Shown: piece by piece, positions 1-12,899 of the stretch | Layout of the letters: each line of letters opens with the position of its first letter | How positions within the stretch are numbered: position 1 is the first letter of the stretch | NCBI GenBank assembly: GCA_037957365.1 | Contig: JARHVA010000349.1 | Coordinates: forward strand, 5,200,001-5,264,000 | DNA length: 64,000 nucleotides | Origin: Torreya grandis | Lineage: Eukaryota > Streptophyta > Pinopsida > Cupressales > Taxaceae | Direction: 5' to 3' | The notes under the pieces: generated by a model | Database searches by the model: none | Told to the model about the DNA's origin: nothing | What the model saw: only the letters and a program-made list of their open reading frames with translations | Position numbers and translations under genes: made by a program

Positions 1-479
1 ATCCTCATCACATGTGTCTCTCACTAAGGGAGCCACTTTAACATCATTCACCACATGTCTGAGGTTATGATGACCCTCATTTACATAGGCAGCATCATTA
101 CACATAATATCCTCCTCATGAATCTAATCACTAACCTACTATCAACCATGCTTATGAGGATCTATGTAAGAACCCTATATCCCCTTAGATGCATATTATT
201 CCCATTCATACTCTAATCCCCAAACTACCTAAGTTTAGTGGGACTTAGGATTTTAGTCCCATGGAGCATGTCATAACATTTATAATGGCATGTATGGATT
301 GGGAACAAGATAAAGGCATGATTTTTAATCTATTTTTTCATTCCCTACTAGATCAATGTCTAATTTTGTTCTATAATATACCACTAGGTTCTCTTTATAG
401 CTTTCATCTCCTTCTAGATGGCTTCCTCAAATACTTATATATCTCAAGAATATTTAACCTTATCATCTGATTACTCACT
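1..479. other. No gene recognised
   Basis: AT-rich sequence leading into the degenerate gypsy remnant. I see no coding frame, RNA gene or repeat that I can support. Confidence 0.4.
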
Positions 480-2800
480 TACATAATCCAAGCCAAGAGT
501 GATTCAAAATTTGACTTTATGTGTAGGAGGTATCCATTCATCCACATATTCTAGATAAGGTTCTTAGATGATCAACTCTATGACATGTTCACCCATGTAT
601 TAAGGTAGAAGGTTCACTTTGAGGTCCTCAAGTGTGAACCTACTTCTTATGATTATGTGGTTAATGAGTGTCTAAATATGTATTTATTAAATATTCATTT
701 GGGCATTTATCCCATATAGACCTAAAATTCACCCTCCTCGCATGATCAAGATCATAATGAAATCAATGATGACATCATGTATTCTCCTACAAATAAGAAG
801 GAAAATAAGTAAAACCATGAGGTCAATTATTTAAGTAAGATGCTAACTAAAATTAATTCCCTTGAAAATAGTTAATAAGGTTAGTGGAAAACATATCCTT
901 ATGATTCCACCAATTTTTATAAGTTTCACCAAATGAAAAGGCCATTTAGATAAAGAATGTGTTACCCAAAAATCTAGTGTCAAACCCTCATCAACTCCTT
1001 AGAGATTATCACTTGTGGATACCAAATGAAAGTTGAATTTGTTCAAGGATCCTCTTCCTAACCAAAAAAAGGGAAATAATAAGAAGACAAATAATAAAAA
1101 ATCAAAGTCTAACTCTAGTCACTATACTTCTCCCTCTTCTACCTCTTCTAGTTCATATTTTGTGATGGCTTAAAAAGGAATGATAAGCATGAGGGTAGAA
1201 AGGTAATTTTTATTATTGACATAGACTCTAATAGGTATGAGTGGTTTGTGAACATGCACTTGGGTTGTGAAATTGATTCCATTAGAGAGACTAGTTTTGT
1301 ATGGCCTCTAGCCATAACCACATGAATAGGAAACCTTAATCTCATATTTGAATTTTGGCATAATATCCCTCCCTAATCTATACAATGTCTTTATTGTGTT
1401 ATAGAGGAGATACAATCCTTTTCAATTAGGATCTCCATTTAGGACCTTCTTCACCTTTTCCCTAAGCAAATGGGACTCATATTCGATGAGCGTAGTCTCT
1501 CTCATGAGGGTCTACTACAAGATGACATGGAGGTTTTGTTTAACTTCAACATCCCTGATCTCTATATCCTCCTACATTATCCTTTGACCACACCTAATTT
1601 ATAGATTCTTATATGATTTTAAATAATATTAGGTTCCCACTCTACATTGAGACCTTAATTTATTATTTCCACATCAATAGATGCATTATCAATGAGGGAA
1701 TTGTATTTAACAACATTCTTTTGTGGTCATTAAATTAGTTGGATATTGGCCACAAGAAGCTCTACAAGTCTCACCATAATTATGTTCATTTTAACAATGC
1801 TATAGTTACACTAGTGGGAAATGTGAAGCTTTGTGTCAAATTTGAACCAAAAATAGTCAAGATTGAGTTCTATATGTTATACCTAGATATCTCATACAAT
1901 ATGATCCTTGGCCATCCCTGGACCATCACCATGTAAGCCATCATGTCGGTGATGTTTTGTGTGGTCTAATTTGTGTATGAAGGTGAGGTTAATACCTTAG
2001 AGGTAGACCCACATCCCTAATAATTAATATATTCTAAGATGAATCCCTTTAATGAGGATTTGGTTTTTTACTTAAGGGGCCTTGTGGTTTCACCCAAGGA
2101 TCTCATCACTAAATTTTTCTTTCTCAAAGATGAATAATTTGACTTTTTTGAGTATCAGTCAATTTTCACTCCTCTTAAACCTATTGTGTACTCTCCAATG
2201 CCTCCTCCTTATTATAGTAATAAAGAAGGCTCTTCACTATTCATATACCTTTTTCAATAAATTTCCCTAAATTTCAATCATTTCCCTTTATATCAATTGT
2301 CCCATCATGGATTTGACACTCTTAGTGCCTCTCTTACTAATGCTACTAGAGTTGTCATGTCATATCTCAAGTGTTATTCCATGTGTGTTATAACAAAAAA
2401 CTAGTCAATGATAGTAGGGCTTTTAATAAGCTCATTAAAACACATCTTGCATGCCACCACCCTTTTACTCATTAGGTTTTAGATATATACTTAACTAACA
2501 ATGACCTCGCCTTCATAATTTACATGTTTTAGGTCATGGCTAGTGAACCTAAGGATTATAATGCATCTTTTTTCCTCCTACCTTTTCCATTTTATATGGC
2601 CTTTTCTAAGGCCTACTCAAGTATTTTTTGGACCACCAAAGGGTAGGTCATGGCTTCATAAGATAATAATTGATCTAAATCAAGGGCAAGACACTAGTTA
2701 GGATTAAGTGGCACCCTTCCCTTGAGGCAATCCTTAGCTTGGGCTTGGAATGTCCTAGTAAACCCTAGATCTTTCATGAACACCCTCCTTAGGTCCTAAT
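480..2800 (+). pseudogene. Degenerate Ty3/gypsy gag-protease remnant
   Basis: The best-supported part is about 1640-1960. The translation there carries a stretch ending in YNMILGHPW, which resembles the Y-x-x-(I/L)LGRPW block that closes the aspartic protease of plant Tat/Athila-type gypsy elements. A following stretch resembles the protease-RT connector. Upstream, about 1000-1150 encodes a Lys/Asn/Ser-rich tract as often seen between gag and protease. Many stops and probable frameshifts break the reading, and I could not find RT, integrase or LTR ends. It is a dead remnant. The family call rests mainly on the single ILG-PW motif, so other retroelement origins are possible. Confidence 0.5.
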
Positions 2801-3490
2801 TTAATATATTTTACCTCTTATGATAAATTCCATCAGACCTTTCATTCATCCTTATTTTTTTATCTTGTGAACTCCTCTTCAAATGCACCTTGGGATAAAA
2901 GCAATGTATTTTGATTTTTTTTTGTTAGTGGTGTTATTGCTTGCTTGTAGTTAGTCTGTTATTGGTGCCATTTATTATTCATCATGTGTTGTTACCTAAT
3001 GCACACACCCCATTTTAAAATTTTAAAATAGGGACCCAAAATTAATTAAACATCATTTTGCATTCTTATAAATCAAAAGTCTATAGTATTAAATTTTTAA
3101 AACCATGAATTCAAGGAATCTATCTAATGCTTTAGAAATTCACTTAACTATTTTGGTTTTTAGTTATTTACTTAATTTAATCCATGGGTTTCATTTCATT
3201 ATTTTCATGATGTTTTTGAAGCTAAAAGGACTCAAATATGTCTTTAAGCCATGATATATACCTTAATATTCACCTTAAATTTTCTTTAAGTACTTGTGTA
3301 CATGGTTTGATTTATGAGTTATATGGTTAATGACATTTTATGTTATTTAGTGGGTTATTTTCCTTTGTTATGTTTTGAATATGTTATTTTTTACTTAATT
3401 TTTTCTCAACCCATCTTTGATTTCATTCTTACTACATATCATCATTTTGCTTATCTGGATAACCCAAGTGAAAGGTAAAATTTATCTCAA
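2801..3490. other. No gene recognised
   Basis: AT-rich sequence between the gypsy remnant and the tandem repeat. No supported coding frame or RNA gene. Confidence 0.4.
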
Positions 3491-3845
3491 CCTCCTAAAG
3501 GTGATGTTAGCAAAAACTTTTATATAGATGATTTGAGGCAAACAAATCACTAAAATTCATCCACGTGTCATCATTCCAATATCCTAGAGCTGACATAGCA
3601 TGTAATTTTATACAAAATATCTTAGGAAAACAAAGTAGTGAGAGTCATCCATATGTCACCATCCCACCCTCCTAGGGTTGACATCAGAAAAACCTTTTAT
3701 ACAAATGATCCTAGGTAAGCAGAGTAGTGTGAGTCATCCACCTATCACCATATTGGCCTCCAATGGGTGATGCTAACAAAGACTTTGTATGGATGATCAT
3801 AGGTAAGTGGATCATTTAGAGTCATCCACTTTTCATCATATCACT
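3491..3845. repeat. Four-copy tandem repeat, about 89-bp period
   Basis: Four diverged units begin near 3491, 3581, 3667 and 3757. Each has the same order of blocks: a CCTCC/CCTAG-like start, a GTGATG/TTGACATC block, a TTTTATAnAnATGAT block, and a conserved GAGTCATCCAC-nn-(A/G/T)TCA block. The units differ from one another, so the array is old. It is not inside any element I can delimit. Confidence 0.75.
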
Positions 3846-5719
3846 AACCTATAGCCTAAAGAGTAAAGTATAATAGATCACACCTCAACCATTAGTCAAA
3901 ATAATGAGATACAGATGTGTGTCCTTTGAGGACATGTAAGAAAACATCAAATATACCATTATTAATTTTAAGAGAGTGAAAATGAGATATTTATTGTATT
4001 AATATTACTAAACATCTAATAATATGCAAAAGAATCCACATGGAATTATAAATCCATGGAAGTTGGTTTTATAAATTTCAAATGAAAAGACTAGGTAGGG
4101 AAAATCAATAAAAGCCATTTCAGCCATTAATTCACATGAAGTAATGAATTATTACATTGAATTCTCAAAGTAGGCACAATTAAAGCAATATATTTCAAAT
4201 TTCCAAATCTAGTTAATTACATTGTTTATAAATATTTGAGTGCACACTATGAATGCAGAGCTCTCTTGTGATAAATAAATTTCTAACTTTTCATAAAATA
4301 AAATATTTTCAAACCAAAGATTCAATGGTAATTATAGCATTCATTCCAATTCCCTCCACATAATTCATTATAGGTTTAACTAAATATACTGATACAACAT
4401 TTGATTTGATAACCCTAAACCATGAATTTAAGCATTATTATACCATTTGGGTTGTATTCAAGGTAACCCAACAATAAGATCTAATGATTAGTTCTCCATA
4501 TTCATGCAAAGATACATAGATTACCTATTGGACATCAAAGTAGTAGGTTTACACAACATAGCTACCAAGCCATAGGTAATGTTATGCATTGAATTATTTT
4601 TTGATTTATTCATAAATGGAAAAAAATTCAGGAAAAATATTGCACTTCAAGCTAAGTAAAACACTAGCTACATATATAAGTGGCAATGTCTTTGATAATT
4701 ATTATACAATTTAGGTGCCTAAGATGACATACATGAAAGATATGGTAAACATTTATTTTCTTAACAAAAATGTCAACAACAAGTTGTAATAATGGGTTGG
4801 TAACCTAACTTCAAAGTTAAATGCCCCACCTCTACCATTCCTATAGTTGTTTGTAGGCCAAGGGTACACATTACTGTCATTTTTGAATATAATATATGGT
4901 TTTTAGATGATTACCTATGTCAATGAGATATGGATCCATATGTTAGACATTATTCTAACATCCAAAAAAATCATAGAAATTAGAGAGATCATTATATCTA
5001 ACTTAATCCTTTCAATCAACAATTTTAGAATTTTTTGGATCATAACTTTTATATGATGTCATATGTATCAGATTTTATAATTACATTATTCCACTCACCA
5101 TTTTAAGAACCCTAAAAACCATCCACAAATTACCCTCAAAATAAGATATGTGATGAATTAAACATTCTCTATATCCACACATTGAGGAAGAATATGAAGA
5201 TGTTGAATGAAACATTTTACTTTATGGTTTATTAGGCTATTTATGAAAATAATATGCCTAGATTGTGTGATGAAATAAATAAGTCTATTAAAAAAATGGG
5301 TGACTACTATTTGTACCTCAAGTGCATAGTAATCATAATAGAAGGCACTTGAGCACATCCTTTATACCCACCAAAGATTATGTTTGACAAGGTTTCTAGG
5401 TAATAAATTAATACTCAATTGGCTAAAAGTGTTAACACTGAGATAAGGAAGGAGAAATAGGCAATCATCCATCTCACCCCTCTTTGTATCGGTAGAATGT
5501 AATACACAAGGTAGGAACACCTTTAAATTATCAATAAAATTAGTGCAGGTTATGGTTTCACATGGGCACCCTATAGATAATGAAAACTTAGAGTGAATGT
5601 TAGTGCACACCTCAAAAAATATGAAATAAAAATTAGGATCAACTATGGGAACCATACTTATGACCGTGACAACATATTTATAAATGTTAAAGATGATTAT
5701 AAAGTGGCTCTAAAGATGT
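3846..5719. other. No gene recognised
   Basis: AT-rich sequence with only short open frames in all six frames. I see no recognisable domain, RNA gene or repeat here. Confidence 0.4.
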
Positions 5720-6600
5720 GTAGATCTAAATGTCTATGATTATGGCATAGAGGATCCAATATGGTCTTACTATCACCAATGAAGATGCTCAAATGATTGG
5801 AAAGTGGGAATGGGTTTCAAAGCCCATTCATATACCTCCTCTTCAAGTAAAACTAGGAACATAAAAAGAATTTGTCCCATCCATGGTAGCTCAAACTAAA
5901 AATATAGAGGATATTATTTTTACTTCCCTTGCACATACAGTTGTTACTACCTATCCATAACACATATTTGAAGAAGAAAGGCTTACAATTCTAATTGAAG
6001 TAGCTAGTAAATTTTTTATGTTTCCTTTGACTCCACTAACCATTACATAGTAGGTAATTCTTCCTTCATTTTTTTCCCAAGTGCATATTTCTCCTTCTTT
6101 TTCACCACCAACAACATCACCATAGTCTACTAGATAGATGGATTCACCATCTATCATTCTTAAAATAGTGATAGATTCAAATATTACACCTTAATTCCTT
6201 CATCTCCCATTACACCTTAAAATAGGATAGCCTCTGCTACTAAAAAATAATACTTACATATATAAGGAAGCCTAATAACCCACCTATTTATCTTGAAAAA
6301 TATAGAAGTGGAGGAACCAGTAGAAGTCCCTAAAGATATGGAGTATAAAAGAAGAGGAACATAAGGATCTAACCATATCATGGTATATGATAGTGAAGAG
6401 GAAGATGATATAATTTCCAATGAATAAGATAGGGTCTTTGGTACAAAAACTAAAGATTCATGGTCTCAGTGAGACCAAAAAATATACCAAAAGCATGAAT
6501 GATTATCTAAGGAAAGTGCCTAATTAGGGGGAATACAGTTGACAGAAGGATATAAAGAGGTCAAATATAAGGATGATAGCTTAGTAGATATTTATATATT
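5720..6600 (+). pseudogene. Decayed possible coding tract, unknown
   Basis: On the plus strand one frame runs from about 5740 to 6230 with few stops, most of them TAA/TAG where Gln would fit. It includes a stretch reading NEDAQMIGKWEW and a Pro/Ser/Thr-rich stretch. From about 6290 to 6560 a different frame encodes an acidic stretch including VYDSEEEDD, so at least one frameshift is implied. I recognise no family. It may be an old gag or the tail of another mobile-element protein. Stop density alone does not separate it from AT-rich noise. Confidence 0.3.
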
Positions 6601-6856
6601 GTAAAATAAAGAGAAATATGTAATGGGAGATGCAAATTCACAACTACAATTTATAGCACAAGGGCCATCCCCAACTACCTATTGACCAATTTTGACCACC
6701 AAGGTCAAAATGTCAACCCCTATAGCAAAAAACTTCCTTATCATGCTTCCATAATTTTTTAATAACCTACCTCATGCCTTATGAAGTCTTAAAATGAATA
6801 TTTTTATCCTTGTTAGAATTCAAATATTTTACACTTTCACAATCCATAACATTACA

Positions 6857-7182
6857 TAGCTATTTTTGGGAAAATTGTGTGAATTCTTTATGCTTATTAG
6901 CATTGTTTAAGGTAGTGTACTTATTAAAAAATTAAAATGATTTAAAGGTTAGTATAGTTGGACTTAGGGGTATGTCATGATGTGTCAACATGGTACATAA
7001 TCAATTAAGTCAAGTCATATAGCTATTTTTGGGAAAACTATGTGAAGTGTTAATGCTTGTTAGCATTCTTTAAGGTAGTGTCTTTCTTTAAGCATTATAA
7101 TGCTTTCAAATTTAGTCTATTCGGTACTAATGTTATGTCATGATGTTTCAATATGGTACATATTATATCAATTCAATTCATT
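6857..7182. repeat. 163-bp tandem duplication
   Basis: Two units start at 6857 and 7020 with TAGCTATTTTTGGGAAAA. They share the blocks TTAGCATT(G/C)TTTAAGGTAGTGT, TATGTCATGATG(T/TT)TCAA and ATGGTACATA in the same order. The two copies have diverged. No coding content is seen. Confidence 0.7.
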
Positions 7183-10100
7183 TCACTTGGTCACTTGGTT
7201 TAAAGTTTGTTAAACTTGTTTGAAGATATTAATGTATTTTAGCATTTTTTTAGGTTTTTAGAGAAACCTAGATTTCCATTAGGGCCAAATCAAGCCTTCT
7301 CAAGGCACTATTATTGTATGGATAATAAAATATAATGTTGAAAATTAAAATTAAAGTTAAAGGTGGATTTCTAAATATCTATAAGTCATATAACCATGCA
7401 TTAACCTTCCGCCATGCTTATCATGCACTCTAAAGTCATTTAAGTCACCTTTTGGGCTAAATATGAGGTAATGTACATAATTTTTAAAATTAAAAAAATT
7501 TAAAGAGGATTAATAACATTAATTTGTTAGTATAGAGTCATACTAATAGTATATATGATAGGTCATGGTTAATTACTTTAGTTTTAACTCCAAATAAGTA
7601 GTTTAAGGATCTTACATAGAATTCAAGAGCCCACTTTCATTTGAAAATACCTTCAGAGTGTCTCTTCACTTTCTCTAGGTCATATCCAAGTTTAGAAATA
7701 TTTCATAGTTCTCAAGGAGGAAAAACATGCATTCTCTCCTATCGATCTCCTTGGAAGATCACAAAGGTTAATTTCATGTGGATGGTACGGCCAAGAGACA
7801 GAGAGTTGTGCTCTAATATTTTTTATAGAGGAGAGGGTCTTAGTAAGACTAATATTTGTGGAATTTATTTTCAAATTCATCCCCTCTTCTTTATGAAATA
7901 TTTCTAAGACTTTACGTATTTTTAAAATTGCTAGTCAACCCCATAGGCTCATTGTTTATCCTCAAAATGGTAGTTTGAAGATGGTTGAATGCATGAGATA
8001 AATTTAATAAGATATAGGTACTTGTGTATACATATTCAATGTTTTTTAAAATCCCTAATTGGCATGTGTGGACTAAGTTTGGCAAGAAATATCTTCTTTT
8101 GCATAGTTTACAATGTGGTTTCCACTATTTATTGATTATTCTAGATTTTTTAGCAGTTGAAGGGATGGAATAAAGTTTCATATCAAAAATAACTCTCTCC
8201 ATTTCTCTATAAATGATTCTCCATGCTCTTTCCAACACTACTTTCTCCAAATAACATGCAATGGCTTCAATTTTTGGACTATGAATGTGACTAATTGTAC
8301 AAAAATACAATAAAAAGTTCTTGTCCTACCTTATCAAAGGTTTGTAATAACTTTGACCTCATAAGAGAGATGAGGATGAAATAGAGAAATCATGACTAGA
8401 CTCAAAAAGATCAATCAATCACCATATACGACCTAAAGTATAAATAATGCAGGCCTATAGGTCTTCAAATCTATAGGTATGCATTTCATAATAAAGTGTG
8501 TTGAAATGTGTATAAATATGGATCTAGAAGACATAATAATGAATTATATGTAGTTTATCTATGATTTCATAAGGTCCAATAATATGGAGAAGGTATAGTC
8601 TTATGATTCATTCTAAAGACATCTCAAAGACACCTATAGGTTAGCCCAAGCCTAAGGGAGAAGAATAATCATTGTGTGAATTTAAAATAATGTCAAGAAT
8701 ATTTCAAGGTTTAAGGGCTACTTAAAAGTTTTTAAAGTTAATACAGACCTTATAAAAGACTTATTGCATCAAAATTTAGACATACAAGTCTACCTAGGCT
8801 TATAGGTCCCTTTTTGCATATAAAATGAAATAATTTTTTATTTGAAATAATGTATAAAGGGATGAATAAGGTGTGGAAAATATGTAAAAACCTTGGATAA
8901 GTTCAATATAAATTAATAATTATGGTTTAAAGGCCCAATTTCAAGACATCTAAATAGACCTATAGGCAAAAATCAAGCAATTTCATGACAAATTTGGATA
9001 GTTTGAATCTTTGAATTAGCATAAAGACATGAGGATATACAAGGGAGGTTTAAGGAAAAAAATATAATTTTTCAACTAAATTCCAAACCTCATATTACAT
9101 TGAATATGATTATTAAATACATTGAGAGAGTGGAGACCCAAATAGATCTACAGGCAGGGTTGAGGTTGACTATCATGTATGGCTAAATAGAAAAGGTGCT
9201 AAAAAAATTGAAATGGGATAAGTTTGAATTTAAGAGATAATTAAATGGATTTAAAATTAATATCAAAGTGCCAATATCCTAGTTTAATAATCATAATCTC
9301 ACATCCTAATAATTATAATATTCTCATCCCATAACCTACAATCAAGCTATGTATAGATGCATAATAAAAGTTTGTTTAAGAGGGAGAGGTGGAGTAATAA
9401 ACATCTTGACAAGGTAACAAGGGGTAAATAGTTCCAAAAATACTTATTAAAGGTTTCCTCTCAACTTATTCTTTCCATTTAATACAAATAACTCAAATAC
9501 TCATGTACAACCATGTGTGTCATAGTAGAAGCCTACACACACATGCCTCTATGCCAAATTATGGAGAAAAGACATAAATTTGAATGAAAATGATGACTTG
9601 GTTGGAAAATAAGATTATTGAGGTAATAATGAGTTCATATATAGTATCATAAATATATTTTTATTATTTTAAGTGAAGAAAAGCTATGACAGTCAAATTG
9701 ACATCACATAGTACTGCTAGGGAGATAGTTTATGTATAACCATGAAGGTGAATGACATCAAAGTCAAGAGGACATGGAAAGTATAATGAAAATAATGAAA
9801 CTATTAAAATAACTATATTTTAGTGTAAAATATATCATCAAGGTTATTATTGGTAATGAGAGTCTCAATAAGTCTAATTATACAAAATAAACCTAAGTAT
9901 ACACATGCAGTCATGTATGAACATTCACAAATCTATGCAAGAAAGTGTGTAAAGTGACAAAAGATGCATGTTTTGAAATATATTTTGAAGGTGAGAAGAT
10001 TTATTAGAATTAAAAATATATTATAACATGTTTCCATGAGTTATAACTCACTGAGTGAGGGAAAAAATGGTCTAACATAGTCATCTAGGGTCTCTTGTAT

Positions 10101-11166
10101 CGTTAGGCTCATAAACCCTAAGAATAAGAAAATGAAAGATATATTAGGAATTTAGAGGAAAATGGTGAATATTAACATTTTAAGATGTAAATTTTTGTGT
10201 TAAAAACCTAAATATGTCATTTTAAACTCAAATCAAATGTTAAAATAACACTCTCAGACCTATTTTCACTTCTAGCCTTCATACACATAGTCTGCTAATC
10301 TAAGAAGCACCTAATTTTTTATTGGATATTACTTGAAAATATGCATTGTAAAAAAAATATTGTTTTTGGTTACAATTTTACATTCCCTCAAAACTTTAGG
10401 CATTTTTTCTCAATTTAGTGGCCTCTTCTTTATGAATCATTACTAAGAGTGCAAGTTGCTCACACGTTACCTAGAGGACCAGTTTTGACCTGATGAGAGA
10501 TATTGATATATTATAAACATAAAAATAATTGTATGAACCTTTAAAATATATTAAAATAATTCCTCACTATAATTATTTTCTCATCATTACATTTTATTTT
10601 ACCTGTAACTGTATGAATTCATTAAATGCCATAATTTTCAAAGTTTTGAGCTCTAAACAGGGTATAAAAGATCATGGATAGTTGAAAAATGTAAAAGAGG
10701 ATTAATTGGGTTATATTATACATATAAAATTAAAAAAATATGTACAATTCACCCTGAAAATTCTCAAACAAATCTATTTTTTAGAGGCAGTCTAAAAGAG
10801 GCTTGAGAAAGGGCTAGTTTTATGGCCATTTCTTGGTTTGCCCACCTACACAATGTTACAAAAGATCAAATTTGGTATGAATCATGGTAACATGGTTTAA
10901 AATTATAATAATTTTTTTTTGGTGTCTTCACACATATGTTAGTTATTTTTGGCCAAAACTTAGTTTCTAGGCATGGAGGCCTAATTAAGGCCTAATTGAG
11001 GAGAGAATAACAGGAAAATTGTACATTCACTGGGTTTCAATTCCTAAAAATTGGCATGGAACTGTAGGTACATATTAGGTACACAAAAATAAATTTATTT
11101 TCCTATTATTTTATATACATTATCTTGCATAAGGAGCTTTACCTACATTTAGGGTTATAAAGAAGT
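7183..11166. other. No gene recognised
   Basis: About 4 kb of AT-rich sequence. The only structure I noticed is a scattered CTATAGG-like motif at about 8450, 8470, 8632, 8797, 8955 and 9150. I found no supported coding frame, RNA gene or LTR boundary. Confidence 0.4.
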
Positions 11167-11610
<444 letters not shown>

Positions 11611-12899
11611 TCCATACATGAAGATAAGTTGCATTCATAAATTTAAAATCAATTTTAGAGCTATTTGGGCAAGAAAGGCTTAGTGAGACCAATGGAGTTT
11701 CAATACACCTAAAGAGTTACTTGATTATTTACACTAATATTTAATTTTAAATATATCCTAAGTAGATTAAATGTTTCAATAAAAGACAAAGAGATCAGTT
11801 TAAAATTACCTAACCATTAATTAATCCACTTGTCATATCACAAGCCAAGACAAAGGTTAATTTTGAAGAATAAGATAAGGTGTCAAGCCAAGTTAGAAAC
11901 CCCTACATCATGTGGAAGAGGAATACATATTCAAGAGATAAAAACATGTCTTATAGGGTCTGATTCAACTATTTCATAACTCTTTCTTTCTTGTAACTCC
12001 TCTTGACACATATTACTTCTCTCTTATATGCCCTTCTCTCCCTCTTCTCTCATTTTCTCTATAATTTGAGTCTTTTTTGGCTTATATTTTATCCTCCACA
12101 AGGGTATGGAAAATACATACCCATTTTCAACACTTTGATTAATGATAAAATTCATTTTTACCTCCTCTTTGTTTGGTTTCAATATGTGTGCATGACTAGT
12201 TGATCTTGACAATTGATTAGCTTGTCTTCCTTGGAATGCTTGTCCTTTTATTTAATTCATATTCATTTTGAAACTTATTTGTAGGTCATATGAAGTATTA
12301 AATTGAAGTTTGAAACATTTAGTGAATTTTCTATTCATTAGTGTCACTATATTACCTCTTAACTATTTCTCCTAGCCCAAGCATTCTACACAACCTTCAT
12401 GAGAAATATTGATTTAAAGAGGTATATTTAGAGTAGTGTTTGTTTCAATTTAGTCTCATTATTGATGTGAATTTTCATCTAGTTGGTAGTGTTCAAGTAT
12501 TTTGGTGCATTACCTCTATTAGAGTAGGTTTCTTTCTCTTTTCCTAGCAAGTTGGTAGACTAGTGAATGAGCCTAAGTGATATATCAAAGGGAGATATCC
12601 CTTTAACATAAAGATTCAATCCAATATTAGGCCACCCACAACATAGGATTTTTTCCATTTTAACACAAAATTTAAATGCTTGAAAAACCTTCCAAGGGTG
12701 AAAATTTGGGTGATAATACTACCTCTCCAAGCCTTCTACCTTAGATCATAAACATGTCAACCATAGTATCCAACAATCTAACTATTCTTATTTTGGTTGT
12801 ACATTCTCCAAGTCCACATTTTATGGAAACTTCCTAAATTTATACAATAATAATTGGTGTAACACATTATTGACATTATTTTGATTATTTAAATGAAAT
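11611..12899. other. No gene recognised
   Basis: AT-rich sequence after the TG repeats. There are no supported coding frames. A short open frame near 12003 is not supported by any motif. Confidence 0.4.

Noticed and set aside
4420..4430. Plant telomere-like CCCTAAA
   Set aside because: Only one copy, with no array.
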